Source: CAZSBB01 sp964605235 (lineage in GTDB: Bacteria > Planctomycetota > Phycisphaerae > Phycisphaerales > Phycisphaeraceae). Taken from it: a stretch of 64,000 nucleotides of DNA. Positions 8,508 through 17,160 of this stretch are shown one piece after another. The notes beneath the pieces are model-generated. The model ran no database searches. It worked only from the letters and a program-made list of their open reading frames with translations, and was not told the DNA's origin. The stretch lies in assembly GCA_964605235.1 (NCBI GenBank), contig CAZSBB010000005.1:1-64000 (forward strand). The letters run 5' to 3'. The translations under genes and the position numbers were made by a program. How positions within the stretch are numbered: position 1 is the first letter of the stretch; every line of letters begins with the position of its first letter.

Positions 8508-9689
8508 ATGACTGCCGCCCCCGCCGCCCTTCAGACTGACCCGCGCCTCGACGCCATAGCCGCCAAGGTTCACGCCGGTGAGCGTCTCAGCGCCGACGAC
8601 GGCCTGCTGCTGCTGACCACGCCCGATGTCTGGACCGTCATCGCGCTGGCGGACAGCGTTCGCCGGAAGCTGCACGGAGACACCGTTTACTACAACATCA
8701 ACCGGCACCTAAACTACAGCAACGTCTGCGCGCTCAGCTGCAAGTTCTGCTCGTTCTATCGCAAGAAAGGGCAGGAGGGCGCGTACGAATTCAGCATCGA
8801 ACAGATCGCCCAGGAAGCCAGGCAAGCCGCCGCCGCCGGGGCGACCGAGATGCACATCGTCGGCGGGCTGCATCCGTTCCTGCCCTTCTCCTACTACCTC
8901 GACATGCTGCGCGGCATCCGTACTGCCGCGCCCAGGCTGCACATCAAAGCCTTCACCGCCGTCGAAATCGTCCACCTCGCACGACTCGACAAACGTCCCA
9001 ATGACCTGCATGGCGTCCTGCGCGATCTGCGCGACGCCGGCTTAGGCTCGCTGCCCGGCGGCGGGGCGGAAGTGTTCGACGATCGCGTCCACGATGAAGC
9101 GTTCAAAGGAAAAATCCGCTCCGACAAATGGATGCTCGTCCACCGCTGTGCCCATGAAATCGGCCTGATGAGCAACGCCACCATTCTGTACGGCCACATC
9201 GAATCCCTCGCCGATCGCATCCACCACTTCTGCCTCCTGCGCGAAGAACAGGATCAATGCCTGCAGCGCGGCGACCCCGGACGCTTCCAGACCGTCATCC
9301 CCCTGCCCTTCATCCCCGACGATTCCGAGCTCCAGCATCTGCCCGGACCCACCGGCCTGGAAAATCTGCGCATGCTCGCCGCCAGTCGGCTCATGCTTGA
9401 CAATTTCCCCCACGTCAAAGCCTTCTGGATCATGCAGACCCTGCCGCTGTCCCAACTGGCGCTGCAGGCGGGCGTCGATGACCTCGACGGCACCGTCGTC
9501 TGGTACGACATCACCCACATCACCGGGCACAATACCCATCAGGAAGTGGGCGTCAAAGAGCTCCGCCGGGCGATCCGCGAAGCCGGCTTCGTCCCCGTCG
9601 AACGCGACACGCTTTACCGCCGGATCATCCGCAACGGCGCGGACTGGGATGTCGCGTCCACCGAGCAGACCACCCCGGCAGCCAACTGA
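8508..9689 (+). CDS. mqnE: Aminofutalosine synthase (radical SAM)
   Basis: 393 residues. The radical SAM cysteines are in CALSCKFC near residue 75. MqnE-type sequence follows: EMHIVGGLHPFLPFSYYLDM, HIKAFTAVEI, SLPGGGAEVFDDRVHDE, SNATILYGHIE, VDDLDGTVVWYDITH. MqnE joins S-adenosylmethionine-derived adenosine to 3-[(1-carboxyvinyl)oxy]benzoate, giving 6-amino-6-deoxyfutalosine in the futalosine route to menaquinone. The related MqnC differs around the GGGAE region and in the C-terminal metal site. No other mqn gene is in the window. It lies just left of the phage-like element. Confidence 0.9.
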   Translation: MTAAPAALQTDPRLDAIAAKVHAGERLSADDGLLLLTTPDVWTVIALADSVRRKLHGDTVYYNINRHLNYSNVCALSCKFCSFYRKKGQEGAYEFSIEQIAQEARQAAAAGATEMHIVGGLHPFLPFSYYLDMLRGIRTAAPRLHIKAFTAVEIVHLARLDKRPNDLHGVLRDLRDAGLGSLPGGGAEVFDDRVHDEAFKGKIRSDKWMLVHRCAHEIGLMSNATILYGHIESLADRIHHFCLLREEQDQCLQRGDPGRFQTVIPLPFIPDDSELQHLPGPTGLENLRMLAASRLMLDNFPHVKAFWIMQTLPLSQLALQAGVDDLDGTVVWYDITHITGHNTHQEVGVKELRRAIREAGFVPVERDTLYRRIIRNGADWDVASTEQTTPAAN

Positions 9690-9783
9690 TACGTCCCCTT
9701 CCGGCAGCGTACCCATCACATGGCTTTTCGACATTTATTGACAAGTTTTCCACCGAGAAATCGACATATCGGGCGTGTGTAAT

Positions 9784-9803
9784 GCGCAAGGCGAAACGGG
9801 ATT
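9784..9803 (+). repeat. Candidate left terminal inverted repeat of phage-like element
   Basis: GCGCAAGGCGAAACGGGATT matches the reverse complement of 21276-21295 at 17 of 20 positions. A second copy of the core (CGAAATGGGATTT) is at 9886-9899, and a second inverted copy is at the right end. The remaining 295-bp gene-free stretch here also holds a short CCTAAGCGC repeat at about 9965-9992. Confidence 0.45.
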
Positions 9804-9984
9804 CGGGGGAAAATGTCGCGTCGAGTCGCGAATCGACTGTCAGGCAAGGACTTAGCACAGCCGATCAATATGGGACGCGCCCGGATCGAAATGGGATTTG
9901 AACGTCGTTCTGATGCAGTCCGGGGATGTCAAAACCGCGTTTCTGGCCCGCCAGCGGGGTTAAACCCTAAGCGCTAAGCGCACC

Positions 9985-10779
9985 CTAAGCGCCCCTTGAA
10001 GGCTTCCTGCGGCGGCGTTGGGCGGATTTGGATGCCCGCAGACGCCGGAGGTATTCCGCATCGGTCTGGGCGGCTATCTGTACCTCCCGGCCCAGGTCGT
10101 ACATATGGCGTGGATTGACGAATTGACCGATTTTCAGTTCCAGCCGCTGGCGGGCTGGTCCGGTATTCGTTGGGCAGGTCAGCAGGTCGGCAACAGCCCA
10201 TGTCAGCATCTTGATAGACAGTGTTCGCGCCAGATGGCAGCGGCCGTTCTCCTGGATGCGCTTGGCGGTGCGGATGGCCAGGTCGGTCGGCTGGGGGGTG
10301 TCGTCCTGGGCGTCGGCGCTGCCACCTGCCCCGGCGGGCTTCTCGGTGCTCTGGGACAGGACTATATAGATGGCGCGTGTGTATGCCTTGCGGACGGCCT
10401 TGGCGAAGCGGTAGAGCGCGTTATCGTCGGGCTGGTGGCCCTGGTCCTGGATGCGCCGCAGAACATGGGCATCCGACAGTTCCCCGGCCAGAAGGTCCGT
10501 GATGCACTGTTCCAGCACCGGTGCGGGCAGGATGGTTCGGATCGTGGAGCGGCAGCGATCCACCGCCAACAGGCGCAAGACCAGTTGGACCGTCCGCCGG
10601 TCCTCGGGGTCGAACACAAACGCGGTGGGCCGGCTGGCTTCCACCTGGTCGAGCCGCGCGCTGACCTGGACGAGCTGAGCGCCCACCTGGGCCAGCGCCG
10701 CCAGCAAGTCCGCGCCCTGGTCGGCAGCGCTTTGCGGGGCGTTTAACGCCTGTTCAATGGTGTCTGCAGCCGATCCCAT
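9985..10779 (-). CDS. Unknown phage-element protein, possible small-terminase-like
   Basis: 264 residues. An N-terminal coiled coil (about 25-50, LLAALAQVGAQLVQVSARLD), an all-helical middle (55-130) and a very basic tail (RASKSAQRRRRKPSRG) are seen. The middle part, LPAPVLEQCITDLLAGELSD followed by a short helix and ALYRFAKAVR, has some likeness to Mu gp27-type (DUF3486) proteins, which act with the large terminase. I rate that as weak. It is the outermost gene of the minus-strand group and ends close to the left inverted repeat. Confidence 0.55.
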   Translation of the reverse strand: MGSAADTIEQALNAPQSAADQGADLLAALAQVGAQLVQVSARLDQVEASRPTAFVFDPEDRRTVQLVLRLLAVDRCRSTIRTILPAPVLEQCITDLLAGELSDAHVLRRIQDQGHQPDDNALYRFAKAVRKAYTRAIYIVLSQSTEKPAGAGGSADAQDDTPQPTDLAIRTAKRIQENGRCHLARTLSIKMLTWAVADLLTCPTNTGPARQRLELKIGQFVNPRHMYDLGREVQIAAQTDAEYLRRLRASKSAQRRRRKPSRGA

Positions 10780-10913
10780 GACCGATTCCCTGTGCCGGCC
10801 GGCGCGGTTCTACGCGCCGTTGCCGGGGGTGTTCAAGGCGTGCTGCAGACGCGCGCCGGGGCGGATGTCTGCAGGTTTTTCCAGACGTTTATAGGTACTT
10901 CCAAGCAAAGCCA

Positions 10914-10939
10914 AGCGGCCGGGGCATAGCCCGGCCGCT
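10914..10939 (-). terminator. Hairpin after the minus-strand lysogeny-side genes
   Basis: Arms AGCGGCCGGG (10914-10923) and CCCGGCCGCT (10930-10939) form a perfect 10-bp stem. Only a weak T-rich tail follows in the minus direction (TTGGCTTTGCTT), so termination is possible but not certain. Confidence 0.4.
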
Positions 10940-11024
10940 GGGTAATTTCCGCTGGTTTTTGCCGCACATGCCGTTCTTGTTCGCGCGGTGTCGCGCGTCT
11001 TTTCCGGGGTGCGGTTGCGGGCGT

Positions 11025-11417
11025 TCAAGCGCCCAGATGATCCATGATGCGCTGGATAGACGGGGCGTCCAGCATGGCCACAATCAAGGCGATAACCTGT
11101 TCTGGCGTGGGCTTCGCGTTGCCGAACCGTTCCAAGATGTAAGCCTTGGAGGCTTGCGCCGCCACCTGCCAGAACTCGGTGAAGCGCGTGTCCTGGTCGG
11201 ACTGATCGGTGATGACCATGATGCGGGCGCTGGGACAGATGGCGCTGACTTCGGGTCTGCCGTTGACCCTGACTTCGCCTTTGGCCAGGTACAGCCGCCA
11301 GGGGTCGATCGCCACGGGGACTTCGATCGGATCGTTGGCGGGCTGGAAGGAAACGCCCTCGGTGTTGATGCTGAGGCGGCGCGTCGGCGTCGCGCGGGAT
11401 GATGCCATGCTTACCAT
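11025..11417 (-). CDS. Unknown small protein of the phage-like element
   Basis: 130 residues with a good ribosome site (GAGG six bases before the ATG at 11417). A beta-rich N-terminal half (SINTEGVSF, PVAIDPWRLYLAKGEVRVNG) is followed by helices (TRFTEFWQVAAQASKAYIL). No family is recognised. A larger frame (10810-12030) that overlaps this gene in another register is Arg/His/Pro-rich and is rejected as a shadow. Confidence 0.55.
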   Translation of the reverse strand: MVSMASSRATPTRRLSINTEGVSFQPANDPIEVPVAIDPWRLYLAKGEVRVNGRPEVSAICPSARIMVITDQSDQDTRFTEFWQVAAQASKAYILERFGNAKPTPEQVIALIVAMLDAPSIQRIMDHLGA

Positions 11418-11546
11418 TGGGAACCTCGCTTTTGTTGGTGGTTTGCCTTGCAGGCTTCACCAACAGCGGGGGGCTGCTGCTGTTGCTTTCGCTGCCCTGA
11501 TGCCGCTGTTGGCGCAGTGATGCGCTACGGTGTTTCAGGGGGAAAG

Positions 11547-11984
11547 TCAGCAGGTACGCAGGTTGTCCAGCGGCAGCGTCGCCGGCTGGATAACGCCGAG
11601 ATAGTCGGCGATTTCCAGCAGGGTCGACAGGTCCAGCCAGTGCATCAGGCGTTCGATGATGATCGCCAGGGACTCCTGGTCGTATGACCCGAAGCTGAAG
11701 TTGATTTCCGCATCGGCGGCATGCGCCGCTTCGTGCCAGAAGACTTCCCAACGCCTTGCTGGCGTGACGTTGGTGTTCAGGAGAATCACGGCGCACTTCG
11801 AGGAGCAAAGCCCATCGCATGGCGGCTGCTCTCCCAAGCGGATATTCCGCGCCAGTTGCAGCGTCCATCGGGTTGTCCCAAGCGTGAAACACAAGGGTTC
11901 CTTGGTGGGGATGGCGCGCCAGCCATCGCCGACGATTTGCATGCCGCGCTTGGTCACCGCGCGGTAGGGTGTTAAAGTGTCCAT
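11547..11984 (-). CDS. Small HEXXH protein (possible ImmA/IrrE- or SprT-like metallopeptidase)
   Basis: 145 residues from the ATG at 11984, preceded by GAGAGG at six bases. The segment WEVFWHEAAHAADAE contains an HEXXH zinc motif in a helix, and a helical tail follows (QESLAIIIERLMHWLDLSTL). In phages and ICEs a small HEXXH protein beside the repressor often cleaves it (ImmA). Here the gene is divergent from the CI-like regulator, which fits that role. A third zinc ligand could be one of the downstream Glu or Asp residues. Assignment as a peptidase is inference. Confidence 0.6.
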   Translation of the reverse strand: MDTLTPYRAVTKRGMQIVGDGWRAIPTKEPLCFTLGTTRWTLQLARNIRLGEQPPCDGLCSSKCAVILLNTNVTPARRWEVFWHEAAHAADAEINFSFGSYDQESLAIIIERLMHWLDLSTLLEIADYLGVIQPATLPLDNLRTC

Positions 11985-12121
11985 CAATAGCCTCTCGTTC
12001 GTTGGTGCTTGGTCTTGCCGGACTCACCAATGGCGGGGGGCTATTTCATTTCCGCTGCCCCGATCCCGCCGCCGCTACGGGCTTATCTGGTCCTCCATTT
12101 GTATCAGCAATCTCAAATGCT

Positions 12122-12140
12122 AATTCTACAATGTACAATT
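12122..12140. promoter_or_regulatory. Operator-like palindrome over the repressor promoter
   Basis: Half sites AATTCTACA and TGTACAATT around a central A differ from a perfect palindrome at one position per half and one at the centre. Its right edge overlaps the -35 hexamer of the repressor gene, as expected for autorepression. Confidence 0.5.
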
Positions 12141-12167
12141 GACGAGATCAACACCTGTGTTTATGCT
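12139..12167 (+). promoter_or_regulatory. Promoter giving a leaderless repressor mRNA
   Basis: TTGACG (12139-12144), a 17-bp spacer and TATGCT (12162-12167). The expected +1 falls on or next to the A of the ATG at 12174, so the message would have no leader. This is also the case for lambda cI from PRM. Confidence 0.6.
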
Positions 12168-12173
12168 ACACGC

Positions 12174-13163
12174 ATGTCGCAAGTACGCACGACCGATTCC
12201 GCTACCATGCAAGGCATGGGACGCCCGAGAAAAAGTGACGAAGTGCCCTTGTTCGTCCAGAAGCTGAAGGCCCTGATGAAGGGTCGTGTGAATACCGTGA
12301 TCGAGGATGAAGCCGGCGTCCGGCGCGGCACTATCAGCACCTGTTTTGCCCGCAACTGTGTCGCCATCCCCTTCACGGCGCTTAAGCTTGCCCGTGCCTT
12401 GAAGGTTGATTTTGAATGGCTGGTTGACGAGGACAATTCGTCGCTCGTTCCGCCGACCCCGAAGACTGCGGCGCTCGTTCGGCGCGAACTTTCCGAACGC
12501 CAGCTTCAAGAGATACCGCACGACGAACTGCTGCGCGAGTTGGCGCGGCGCTTCTGCAAGGCGGTCATCCACATGCACCAGCAACTGGATGACGCCGACC
12601 GCGTGCCCTGGGAGGCGGCGGCAATCGAGGCGTGGAGCGTTGGTCCGGGCAAGCCCTTGCGCGATGCCGCCAAGCGCATCGCCGACGCCAGCGATGCGTT
12701 GGACGTGACGGTGCGCAGCCTGGAAACCGCCTGCAATGTGCAGTTCTGGGTGTTGATGAACAGCCATGAAATCCCCGAGGCACAGAACTTCGAAACCGAA
12801 GACCTGAGTACCGGGTCGGTTAACATGCGCTGGCTTGAATTGAAGCGCCAGCGACCGGGCTTGACGGCGCTCCTGCGGCTGCGCGACTTCGCGCGGCTGG
12901 AACCGGAGTTGATCGAGCCGGAAGAAATGGAATGGATGCGCGGCTATGAAGTGCCGGTCATCCTGGCGCACCTGGTGACGCATGGAAGCGTTGCCGATGT
13001 GGTGTCCAAGGTTCCGATGTTCGCCCAAGCCCGCGCCGACCTGGAGCGCCAGGGTTACATCGGGAAGGACGGTAAACCAACGCGCCCGCTGCCGTGGGAA
13101 GCCACGGCCGAGCAGTTGCGGCAGATGCGGGATGAGTTCCAGAAGCGCCGCAAGCGTAAATGA
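12174..13163 (+). CDS. CI-like phage repressor with helical C-terminal domain
   Basis: 329 residues. The N-terminal third holds a helix-turn-helix (LFVQKLKALMKGRVNTVIE, then RRGTISTCFARN and ALKLARALKV) like CI-type repressors. The remaining about 230 residues are charged and helical and lack the Ser-Lys motif of the LexA/S24 peptidase domain, so RecA-driven self-cleavage is not expected. I start at the ATG at 12174 because it sits at the predicted +1; internal ATGs at 12207 and 12216 are alternatives and none has a good ribosome site. The divergent HEXXH protein may provide the induction route. Confidence 0.7.
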   Translation: MSQVRTTDSATMQGMGRPRKSDEVPLFVQKLKALMKGRVNTVIEDEAGVRRGTISTCFARNCVAIPFTALKLARALKVDFEWLVDEDNSSLVPPTPKTAALVRRELSERQLQEIPHDELLRELARRFCKAVIHMHQQLDDADRVPWEAAAIEAWSVGPGKPLRDAAKRIADASDALDVTVRSLETACNVQFWVLMNSHEIPEAQNFETEDLSTGSVNMRWLELKRQRPGLTALLRLRDFARLEPELIEPEEMEWMRGYEVPVILAHLVTHGSVADVVSKVPMFAQARADLERQGYIGKDGKPTRPLPWEATAEQLRQMRDEFQKRRKRK

Positions 13164-13189
13164 CCAGTCATTGAGCAGGGAAGCCACGG

Positions 13190-13564
13190 ATGGCGAACCT
13201 TCAATCAAACGATGAACTTTTTGCCGGGGTTGCAGCGGTGCAGCAGGCGGGCGACCTCGCCGGCTTCGCGCGGGAGTGCGCCGCCGAAGTGAAGACGCGC
13301 TGCAGTGGTCGCGTGCGCGCCGGGGAGTTGTTCGCCAGCACGGACGACGTGGCGGGCCTGATTACCGATGAATTTTCCACCGTGGTGATGCGCCGCCTGC
13401 GCCCTGACTTCTGGCGCGAAGTGAATCAAGCGGTTCTGGATCAACTGACGACACAGTTGCCCGGCGACCGTGACGCGGTGGATGCGCTGTTTGCAAGCGT
13501 GCTGGACGCCCACACTGACCGCATGATTGAGCGGTGCCGAGTGCTGGCGTCCCTGGTGGTTTGA
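13190..13564 (+). CDS. Unknown small acidic/helical phage protein
   Basis: 124 residues, all helical by eye, with no recognised motif. The start at 13190 has AGGGAAG upstream. It precedes the portal gene by about 75 bp and follows the repressor by 26 bp, so it probably belongs to the rightward operon. This is where a small terminase or a head scaffold helper is often encoded, but nothing in the sequence proves either. Confidence 0.55.
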   Translation: MANLQSNDELFAGVAAVQQAGDLAGFARECAAEVKTRCSGRVRAGELFASTDDVAGLITDEFSTVVMRRLRPDFWREVNQAVLDQLTTQLPGDRDAVDALFASVLDAHTDRMIERCRVLASLVV

Positions 13565-13637
13565 AAGTGAAGGCTGCGCGTTGATCGTGGAGGGTCAGCG
13601 CGCGGTGGCCAGGCCGACCAAGGAATGAAAAGGAGCC

Positions 13638-16244
13638 ATGCAGCCAACCTTCGATTTTCTCACTCACCCCGATGGGGTGTCCTCCACCGCGCGCAGCTTT
13701 GACCTGGGACGGTTCATGTTCGGCAGTGGCGGGCTGTCCACTTCGCCGCGCCCGGCGAATGTCTACAGCCAGGTGTCGGCGGTGTATGCCTGCGTCAAGG
13801 CGCGGGCGGACGCGCTGGGCAGTATGCCGGTGCGGGTGTCGCTGGGCGACGATCAAATCCTGGAATCCGGGCCGCTGGTGCAACTGCTGGACCGGCCCGA
13901 CCTGGGCACGACCGGGCGCACGTTCTTTCGCACGGTGGAAGCGCACCTGCTGCTGTTCGGGCGTTCGCATTGGCGCTTCACGCGCGACGCGGGCGGGCGT
14001 CCGGTGCGCGTGACGCTGCTGAACCCGCTGCAAATGCGGCCGCTGCTGGACCCCCGGACCAACGCGCTGCTGGCGTGGGAATACCGCCCCGGCGGGGCGG
14101 CGCCGGCGCAGCCGATCGCGCTGGAAGACCTGCACACGATGGTGGACCCGGATTTTGAAGACCCATCGGCGTTTCATGTGGGTCTGTCCCCGCGCCAGGT
14201 GGCGACGCTGGCAATCGCGCAGTTCTACAAATCCGACTTGGCGAACGAAGCGAGCTTGGACAACGGCGTGCAAGCCGGCGGGGCGATGATTATCGACCAA
14301 ACCATCCCGCCGGCTCAGGAACTTTCACTCCGCCAGCAGTTGGCCGAGCACCATCAGGGCGTGCTGAATCGTCGGCGCATGATGCTGCTTCAAGGCGGCT
14401 GGAAATGGGAGGACATGAGCAAGGGTTTTGCGGAGATGGAGTTCTCCGAACTCAAGCGCATGAGCCGGGTGGACATCTGCGCGGCGTTCAGCGTGCCGCC
14501 GGCGGTCATCGGGTACTACGAGGACAGCAACTACGCGCACGCCCAAGCGGCACTGGAAGGCTTCTGGATCAACACCATTCTGCCGCGCGCGGTGTGGATC
14601 GCCGAAGAATGGGACATGGTGGTGACGGCCGCCTATGAGGGCGACCGCTCGCTGTCGCTGGCGCAGGCGCGACGGCGCGGGCTCGCGCGGCATGAGTGCC
14701 GCGTGCCGCTGTTCCGGCGGGCGCAGGATGCCGCGCGGCGCGCGGCCCGGCGCTACTTCACCTGGTTTGACGCCTCGGGCGTGCCGGCGGTGCAGCGGGC
14801 GCACTTGGCAATCTCCGAACAGGCGATGAAATGGGTGCAGGCGGGCGTGCCGCTCAATGACATCCTGCGGGCGCACGACCTGCCCTATCCCGAAGTGCCC
14901 TGGGGCGACACCTGGTTCAAAAACATGGGTCTGGTGGATGTCCGCGCCGACGAATACCCCGGCGCGAACGACCCGGACGGCAGCCCGTTGCCGCCGGACT
15001 CTCTCGACGATTCAAGCCTCCCGGAAGCCATGGCCGGCTTCGATGGCCCGAGCACCTCCCCGCAAGCCCGGCATTCCGACCTGTCGGCGCTTGTGGCGGG
15101 CAGTGCAAACCCGACGCACCGCAGCGCTTCACGTCCATTGGGCGCTGCGGGTGGTTTACCGGATCGGCCGTCCGTGGCTCCGGGGGGTTTGAGGCAATCC
15201 GGGCGGGAAACCGCCCAGCGGAGCGCCAGCCGCCCCGCAAACCCGGCTGGTTCGTCGCGTGGCGCGTCCGATGGCTCCGGGGGTACTCGGAGCAGGGGCA
15301 AGGCCAAGAACGCGACAGAAGCCCAGCTAGACAGCCTTTGGCATCAGTGGCGGGCGTCCTGGGCGGCGCTGGAGCGCCACGCACGCGGCCGGGTTCGGCG
15401 TCATGCCCATGACCTGCGGACGCAGGTGTTGGCCAATTTACAGCGGCTTGAAGGGTCATTGAACCCCGGCCGCAGCCTGGGCGCGATCGAGCGGCGCGAC
15501 CTGATTCAGCAGATTCTGTTTGACCTGGTGGACGCCAACGCGGGCTTGCTGGGCAAGTTCCGTCCGCTGCTGATCGAAAGCGCCCGCCTGGGCGGGGAAC
15601 AGTCGATGGATGAAGCGGCGGCGGCGACGGGGCGCGACCAGCCTGACCCGTTCCGCTTTGCCGACCCGGAAGTGATGGCGGCGCTGCGCCGGCGCGAGCT
15701 GCGGGTGACGGGTCTGAATCGCCGGCTGCGCGACAAGCTGCGCAACGTGCTGGCGGACGGCCTGGAACAGCAGTTGACGACGAACCAACTGGCCGACGCC
15801 ATCCGCGCCCAGTTCAACGGCCTGGGCAACCGGGCGGCGGTGATTGCCCGCACGGAGATCGGCGCGGCGGTGGAGGAAGGGCGCGCCATCGGCCGGGTGC
15901 AGGCGGGCATTCCCCTGAAAAGCTGGTTGTGGTCGCGCAAGGAAACCGGCCGGCAGACCCATGCCAAGATCGAAGACCAGACCATGGCCCAGCCGCTGGC
16001 GCAGCAGGCCGAGTTCGTTTTCCCGGAAACCGGCAACACCGCGCAGTATCCCCGCGCCACCGGCGACCCGCGCGATGACGTGAACTGCGGCTGCACCACC
16101 ATCGGCCGCTATCCCAATGACGACATCCGGGCGGTCATCGCCCGCTATCAAACCCGCGGTTTCCTGACCTATCAGGCGCTGATGCGGCGCGGCGAAGCGC
16201 CGACCGCCGCCGCGCGCAACGCCCAGCACGAAAGCCAGCCATGA
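13638..16244 (+). CDS. Fused phage portal protein and MuF-type head protein
   Basis: 868 residues. Residues about 40-430 are an HK97-family portal (NVYSQVSAVYACVKARADAL, then VEAHLLLFGRSHWRF, SELKRMSRVDICAAFSVPP, and the stalk region). Residues about 435-560 are a Pro/Ser/Gly-rich linker. Residues about 565-860 are a MuF domain (IARTEIGAAVEEGRAIG, THAKIEDQTMAQ, YPRATGDPRDDVNCGCTTI). Portal rings form the DNA entry vertex and MuF proteins sit in the head and are often ejected. They are usually separate adjacent genes, so the fusion puts one MuF on each portal subunit. The start has AAAGGAG at good spacing. The stop overlaps the next start (ATGA). Confidence 0.9.
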   Translation: MQPTFDFLTHPDGVSSTARSFDLGRFMFGSGGLSTSPRPANVYSQVSAVYACVKARADALGSMPVRVSLGDDQILESGPLVQLLDRPDLGTTGRTFFRTVEAHLLLFGRSHWRFTRDAGGRPVRVTLLNPLQMRPLLDPRTNALLAWEYRPGGAAPAQPIALEDLHTMVDPDFEDPSAFHVGLSPRQVATLAIAQFYKSDLANEASLDNGVQAGGAMIIDQTIPPAQELSLRQQLAEHHQGVLNRRRMMLLQGGWKWEDMSKGFAEMEFSELKRMSRVDICAAFSVPPAVIGYYEDSNYAHAQAALEGFWINTILPRAVWIAEEWDMVVTAAYEGDRSLSLAQARRRGLARHECRVPLFRRAQDAARRAARRYFTWFDASGVPAVQRAHLAISEQAMKWVQAGVPLNDILRAHDLPYPEVPWGDTWFKNMGLVDVRADEYPGANDPDGSPLPPDSLDDSSLPEAMAGFDGPSTSPQARHSDLSALVAGSANPTHRSASRPLGAAGGLPDRPSVAPGGLRQSGRETAQRSASRPANPAGSSRGASDGSGGTRSRGKAKNATEAQLDSLWHQWRASWAALERHARGRVRRHAHDLRTQVLANLQRLEGSLNPGRSLGAIERRDLIQQILFDLVDANAGLLGKFRPLLIESARLGGEQSMDEAAAATGRDQPDPFRFADPEVMAALRRRELRVTGLNRRLRDKLRNVLADGLEQQLTTNQLADAIRAQFNGLGNRAAVIARTEIGAAVEEGRAIGRVQAGIPLKSWLWSRKETGRQTHAKIEDQTMAQPLAQQAEFVFPETGNTAQYPRATGDPRDDVNCGCTTIGRYPNDDIRAVIARYQTRGFLTYQALMRRGEAPTAAARNAQHESQP

Positions 16245-17149
16245 AGCGCAAGCCCCTGCAAACGGACCTGAGCATGTTCCTGGACCCGTCCCAGCGGTAC
16301 GCCGAACCGCAGCGGGGGCAGATCGGCCATGCCCGCATGGCGGTCAAGTCGATCGACGAGCAGGCGAGGCAGATTCACTTTGTCTGTTCAACCGCCGAGG
16401 TGGACCGCTATGGCGAAGTGGTGTTGCCCACGGCTTACGCGGCATCGCTGCCGGCGTTCATGCGCAACCCGGTTTTTCAAGCGGGGCATGTATATGTGGG
16501 CACGTCCGGCGAACCCACCACCATCGGCCATTGGGTCAAGGTGTGGGTGTCGCCCGAAGGTCTTGAGGGTATCGCGCAATTCGATGATGAAGACCCGCTG
16601 GCGGTGCGCTACTGGAACCTGTACCGGAAGGGTCACATGAAAGCGGTGTCAGTGGGCTTCATCGCCAACACCTGGGAAATGCGCGAACTGGACCCGGCCG
16701 TGCCCGGCAAGCGCACGCGGGTCTTCACCGAAGTGGAATTGATCGAAGTATCCGCCGTGGCCATCCCGGCCAACCCGGCGGCATTGATGCGCGCCGCTGC
16801 GGCGTTTGGTTCCTCTCCGGCGCTGCTACTGGACAGCGCCGGGGCGGCCAACGCCGGCAGCGGCGCGTTGAATGTGGAACAACTGGCGCAGGCGCTCGAA
16901 CCCTTGCTGGAACGAAGCCTGGCGCGATTGCTGGACGCTGGCCCTGGTGGCCGTTTATGCACGCTGATTCAGGATGTCGCGGAAGCGGTGCATGGCTGCG
17001 GTGGCTTTGGCGATCCGGACGAATGCGACATCCACGATCACGCCCATGCGCCGGAGCGGGAATCGTCGTCAAATGGCGCTGACCCGGAACTCAAAGCACT
17101 GCTGGACCAGCTCGCCCGCCAGGCGGGCGGCGATCCCAGTGCGAATTGA
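16241..17149 (+). CDS. HK97-type prohead protease (S78)
   Basis: 302 residues. The protease domain is at about 25-185: HFVCSTAEVDRYGEVVLP, VFQAGHVY (His), MKAVSVGF (Ser nucleophile) and ELIEVSAVAIPANPAAL. It cleaves scaffold and capsid delta domains during maturation. The C-terminal 110 residues are a helical, probably scaffold-like extension (ALNVEQLAQALEPLLERS), suggesting protease and scaffold are one protein. It overlaps the portal fusion by four bases and is followed by the capsid gene. Confidence 0.9.
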   Translation: MKRKPLQTDLSMFLDPSQRYAEPQRGQIGHARMAVKSIDEQARQIHFVCSTAEVDRYGEVVLPTAYAASLPAFMRNPVFQAGHVYVGTSGEPTTIGHWVKVWVSPEGLEGIAQFDDEDPLAVRYWNLYRKGHMKAVSVGFIANTWEMRELDPAVPGKRTRVFTEVELIEVSAVAIPANPAALMRAAAAFGSSPALLLDSAGAANAGSGALNVEQLAQALEPLLERSLARLLDAGPGGRLCTLIQDVAEAVHGCGGFGDPDECDIHDHAHAPERESSSNGADPELKALLDQLARQAGGDPSAN

Positions 17150-17160
17150 TTGGAAAAAAC

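Noticed and set aside
10810..12030. 406-residue minus-strand frame
   Set aside because: Arg/His/Pro-rich composition and overlap with two better genes (11025-11417, 11547-11984) that have good ribosome sites.
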